From Marivirga arenosa (lineage in GTDB: Bacteria > Bacteroidota > Bacteroidia > Cytophagales > Cyclobacteriaceae), in NCBI RefSeq assembly GCF_030503875.2, contig NZ_CP129968.2:2134001-2198000 (forward strand): DNA of 64,000 nt, in the 5' to 3' direction. The translations under genes were made by a program, and so were the position numbers. Of this stretch, positions 62,842-64,000 are shown in pieces. The notes beneath the pieces are model-generated. The model was not told where the DNA came from and searched no databases. It saw only the letters and a program-made list of their open reading frames with translations. The stretch's first letter is position 1, and every line of letters starts with the position of its first letter.

Positions 62842-62871
62842 TTGCATTAACAAAAACGGCCTTTATATTTG
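62842..62871 (+). promoter_or_regulatory. tRNA-Thr promoter
   Basis: TTG (62842-62844), a 19-nt spacer and a perfect -7 box TATATTTG (62864-62871) match the Bacteroidota consensus, with the tRNA starting 61 bases beyond the -7 box. Confidence 0.8.
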
Positions 62872-62931
62872 CATCCGCATTCAGGGAATAACAAACGGTT
62901 ACAAACTGAAAAAGCTAAAAATTAAGTTTAT

Positions 62932-63004
<73 letters not shown>

Positions 63005-63011
63005 CTCTTTT

Positions 63012-63045
63012 AAAGCCATTTGCACTATTGCGGATGGCTTTTTTT
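63012..63045 (+). terminator. Intrinsic terminator of tRNA-Thr
   Basis: The 8-bp stem AAAGCCAT / ATGGCTTT with a 14-nt loop is followed by a T run. It lies 7 bases after the tRNA. Confidence 0.85.
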
Positions 63046-63089
63046 ATTAATTTTTTTTTAATGAAAGATAGTCGTTAGAAATTGAGCTA

Positions 63090-63404
63090 TCATGTTATTT
63101 GATTTTGAATCATAGTATGCAGTTGGCTTAAGTTGGGGGTAGAGAATTTTTCCTTTAATTCTCCTTCTTCATAAATCCCTACAAAAGGAAGGCTGTAAGC
63201 ACCTATTGCATTTACTGAATTTGGATTTTCAGAAACATCGACATCTATAAATTGTATAGATTTTTTATTTTCTTTTGCTATTGATTTGTAGGATGCTTCA
63301 AAAGCATTGCATAAAGCGGAATAATCGGAATATAAACGAACTACTACTCTTTGATTTGTAAAAAGGTGCAACCAAAGATTGTCATCATTTAATTGTTCTA
63401 TCAT
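63090..63404 (-). CDS. Thioredoxin-like protein lacking the CxxC pair
   Basis: The 104 residues follow the thioredoxin fold: a strand (RVVVRLYSDYSALC), a helix, then IQFIDVDVSENPNSVNAIGAYSLPFVGIYEEGEL with the cis-proline (SLPF). The active site reads SALC (Ser29 to Cys32), so the N-terminal nucleophilic Cys is Ser and only the second Cys remains. It is unlikely to be a standard disulfide reductase; a binding or monothiol role is possible. A -7 box lies 31 bases upstream. Confidence 0.8.
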   Translation of the reverse strand: MIEQLNDDNLWLHLFTNQRVVVRLYSDYSALCNAFEASYKSIAKENKKSIQFIDVDVSENPNSVNAIGAYSLPFVGIYEEGELKEKFSTPNLSQLHTMIQNQIT

Positions 63405-63435
63405 AATTTTAGTATCTAAGTAAAATTACTTACGA

Positions 63436-63443
63436 CAAAAATA
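63436..63443 (-). promoter_or_regulatory. -7 box of the thioredoxin-like gene
   Basis: On the minus strand it reads TATTTTTG, a perfect TAnnTTTG, 31 bases before the start codon. There is no clear -33. Confidence 0.4.
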
Positions 63444-63607
63444 ATTCTTTTAGTTTTTAGATATTTGATAAGTTCTATTAATCGAATTGTAATCATCACC
63501 AAGTATTTATTAATTTCGACCAAATATGATTGATAACTACAATAAAAGCCTAAATTGATATTTTAAATCATATAGAATTTATTAGTTTTGGTATTTGAAA
63601 AAGTAAA

Positions 63608-64000
63608 ATGTTGATTAGAAAGTTTATATATATAGGATTCATAGCCATTTCTTTTTTTAGCTGTGTTTCCAACAAAGATATCGTGTATTTACAGCATCCA
63701 GATGACCCTGAAAAAGGAGAAGTATCTGAATCCGATAGTATTATTAGGACTTATCAAACCTACAATAGACCGTATGAACTTCAGCCTGAAGATATTATCT
63801 CGCTTCGTATTGCCAGTTTAACTCCGGCAGAGTTCGATTTTGTGAAGCAATATGAGGAGCAATTAGGTATTATAAGAAAATTAAATCAGTATAATCAAGG
63901 TACTCAAGATGGTGGAAATCAAAATAATATGCGTATGCAGGGAATGGGTGCTGTTGGTGAGGAAGGCTCTGGTTTAATGCCCATAATGTTAGATCGGCAG
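63608..64000 (+). CDS. Polysaccharide export lipoprotein, Wza-like (3' end outside window)
   Basis: The frame stays open to the end of the window (131 codons). The start is a lipoprotein signal ending FFSC (Cys19), then CVSNKDIVYLQHPD. Next comes YELQPEDIISLRIAS, the opening of the polysaccharide biosynthesis/export (Wza) domain, with a linker rich in Gln, Gly and Asn inserted soon after. Wza-type proteins form the outer-membrane channel for capsule or exopolysaccharide. A gene cluster for such a polymer may follow. Confidence 0.88.
   Translation, partial: MLIRKFIYIGFIAISFFSCVSNKDIVYLQHPDDPEKGEVSESDSIIRTYQTYNRPYELQPEDIISLRIASLTPAEFDFVKQYEEQLGIIRKLNQYNQGTQDGGNQNNMRMQGMGAVGEEGSGLMPIMLDRQ

Overview
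The window is AT-rich chromosomal DNA from a member of the Bacteroidota. The evidence is a cell-surface protease with a type IX secretion (T9SS) C-terminal signal, a very large YidC with a periplasmic domain, a short primary sigma factor without region 1.1, BshB1 of bacillithiol synthesis, SusC-like carboxypeptidase-regulatory modules, and -7 promoter boxes of the TAnnTTTG type instead of TATAAT. Gene content is closest in my judgement to marine Cytophagales (Marivirga-like), but the genus is a guess. I see no prophage, transposase, CRISPR array or rRNA; this is mostly a core region with a few accessory genes.

Layout. 1-4.5 kb: the 3' end of gyrB, a sirtuin, an OmpA-like lipoprotein, an SRAP (YedK/HMCES) protein and an MscS channel. 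4.5-15.5 kb: paaN, a 1401-residue T9SS-exported subtilase, cinA, a 2-oxoacid dehydrogenase E2, a methyltransferase with a lipoprotein-like signal, and a PadR regulator with two small membrane proteins. 15.5-24.2 kb: a possible tiny ORF, polyphosphate kinase, a DUF4139 protein, an uncharacterised cytosolic protein, and a response regulator with its propeller histidine kinase. 24.3-31.1 kb, minus strand: yidC, pyrG, and a packed operon of glycosyltransferase, ECF sigma factor, rsmG and an anchored protein. 31.2-36.8 kb, plus strand: tgt, an LptF/LptG permease, a DMT transporter, an uncharacterised envelope protein and a fasciclin protein. 36.9-42.3 kb, minus strand: ispE, fabI, a second MscS protein, lhgO and tyrS. 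42.5-50.3 kb: an oxidoreductase, a TPR protein, an esterase, a PIG-L deacetylase and a MarR-DoxX-hydrolase cluster. 50.5-64 kb: a second LptF/LptG permease, rpsO, pnp, the primary sigma factor, trxB, bshB1, a glycosyltransferase, pdxH, miaE, a YqgE protein, a DUF349 protein, tRNA-Thr(UGU), a thioredoxin-like protein and the start of a polysaccharide-export lipoprotein.

Several genes serve common processes. YidC, two Lpt permeases and OmpA-like, Wza-like and T9SS proteins build the envelope. RpsO, PNPase, RsmG, Tgt, MiaE, TyrS and tRNA-Thr serve translation and RNA metabolism. TrxB, BshB1 and a thioredoxin-like protein concern thiol redox. Local regulation is partly readable: the padR promoter has a near-perfect palindrome between its -33 and -7 boxes, and the bshB1 and marR upstream regions carry inverted repeats around or near promoter-like boxes.

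The most interesting leads are the padR promoter-operator with an apparently leaderless start, an 84-bp palindromic element between fabI and ispE, zinc-site loss in both the sirtuin and the Tgt, a SusC-type module inside a DUF4139 protein, and an uncharacterised envelope protein with coiled coils around a membrane hairpin. I did not find a clearly new multi-gene system.
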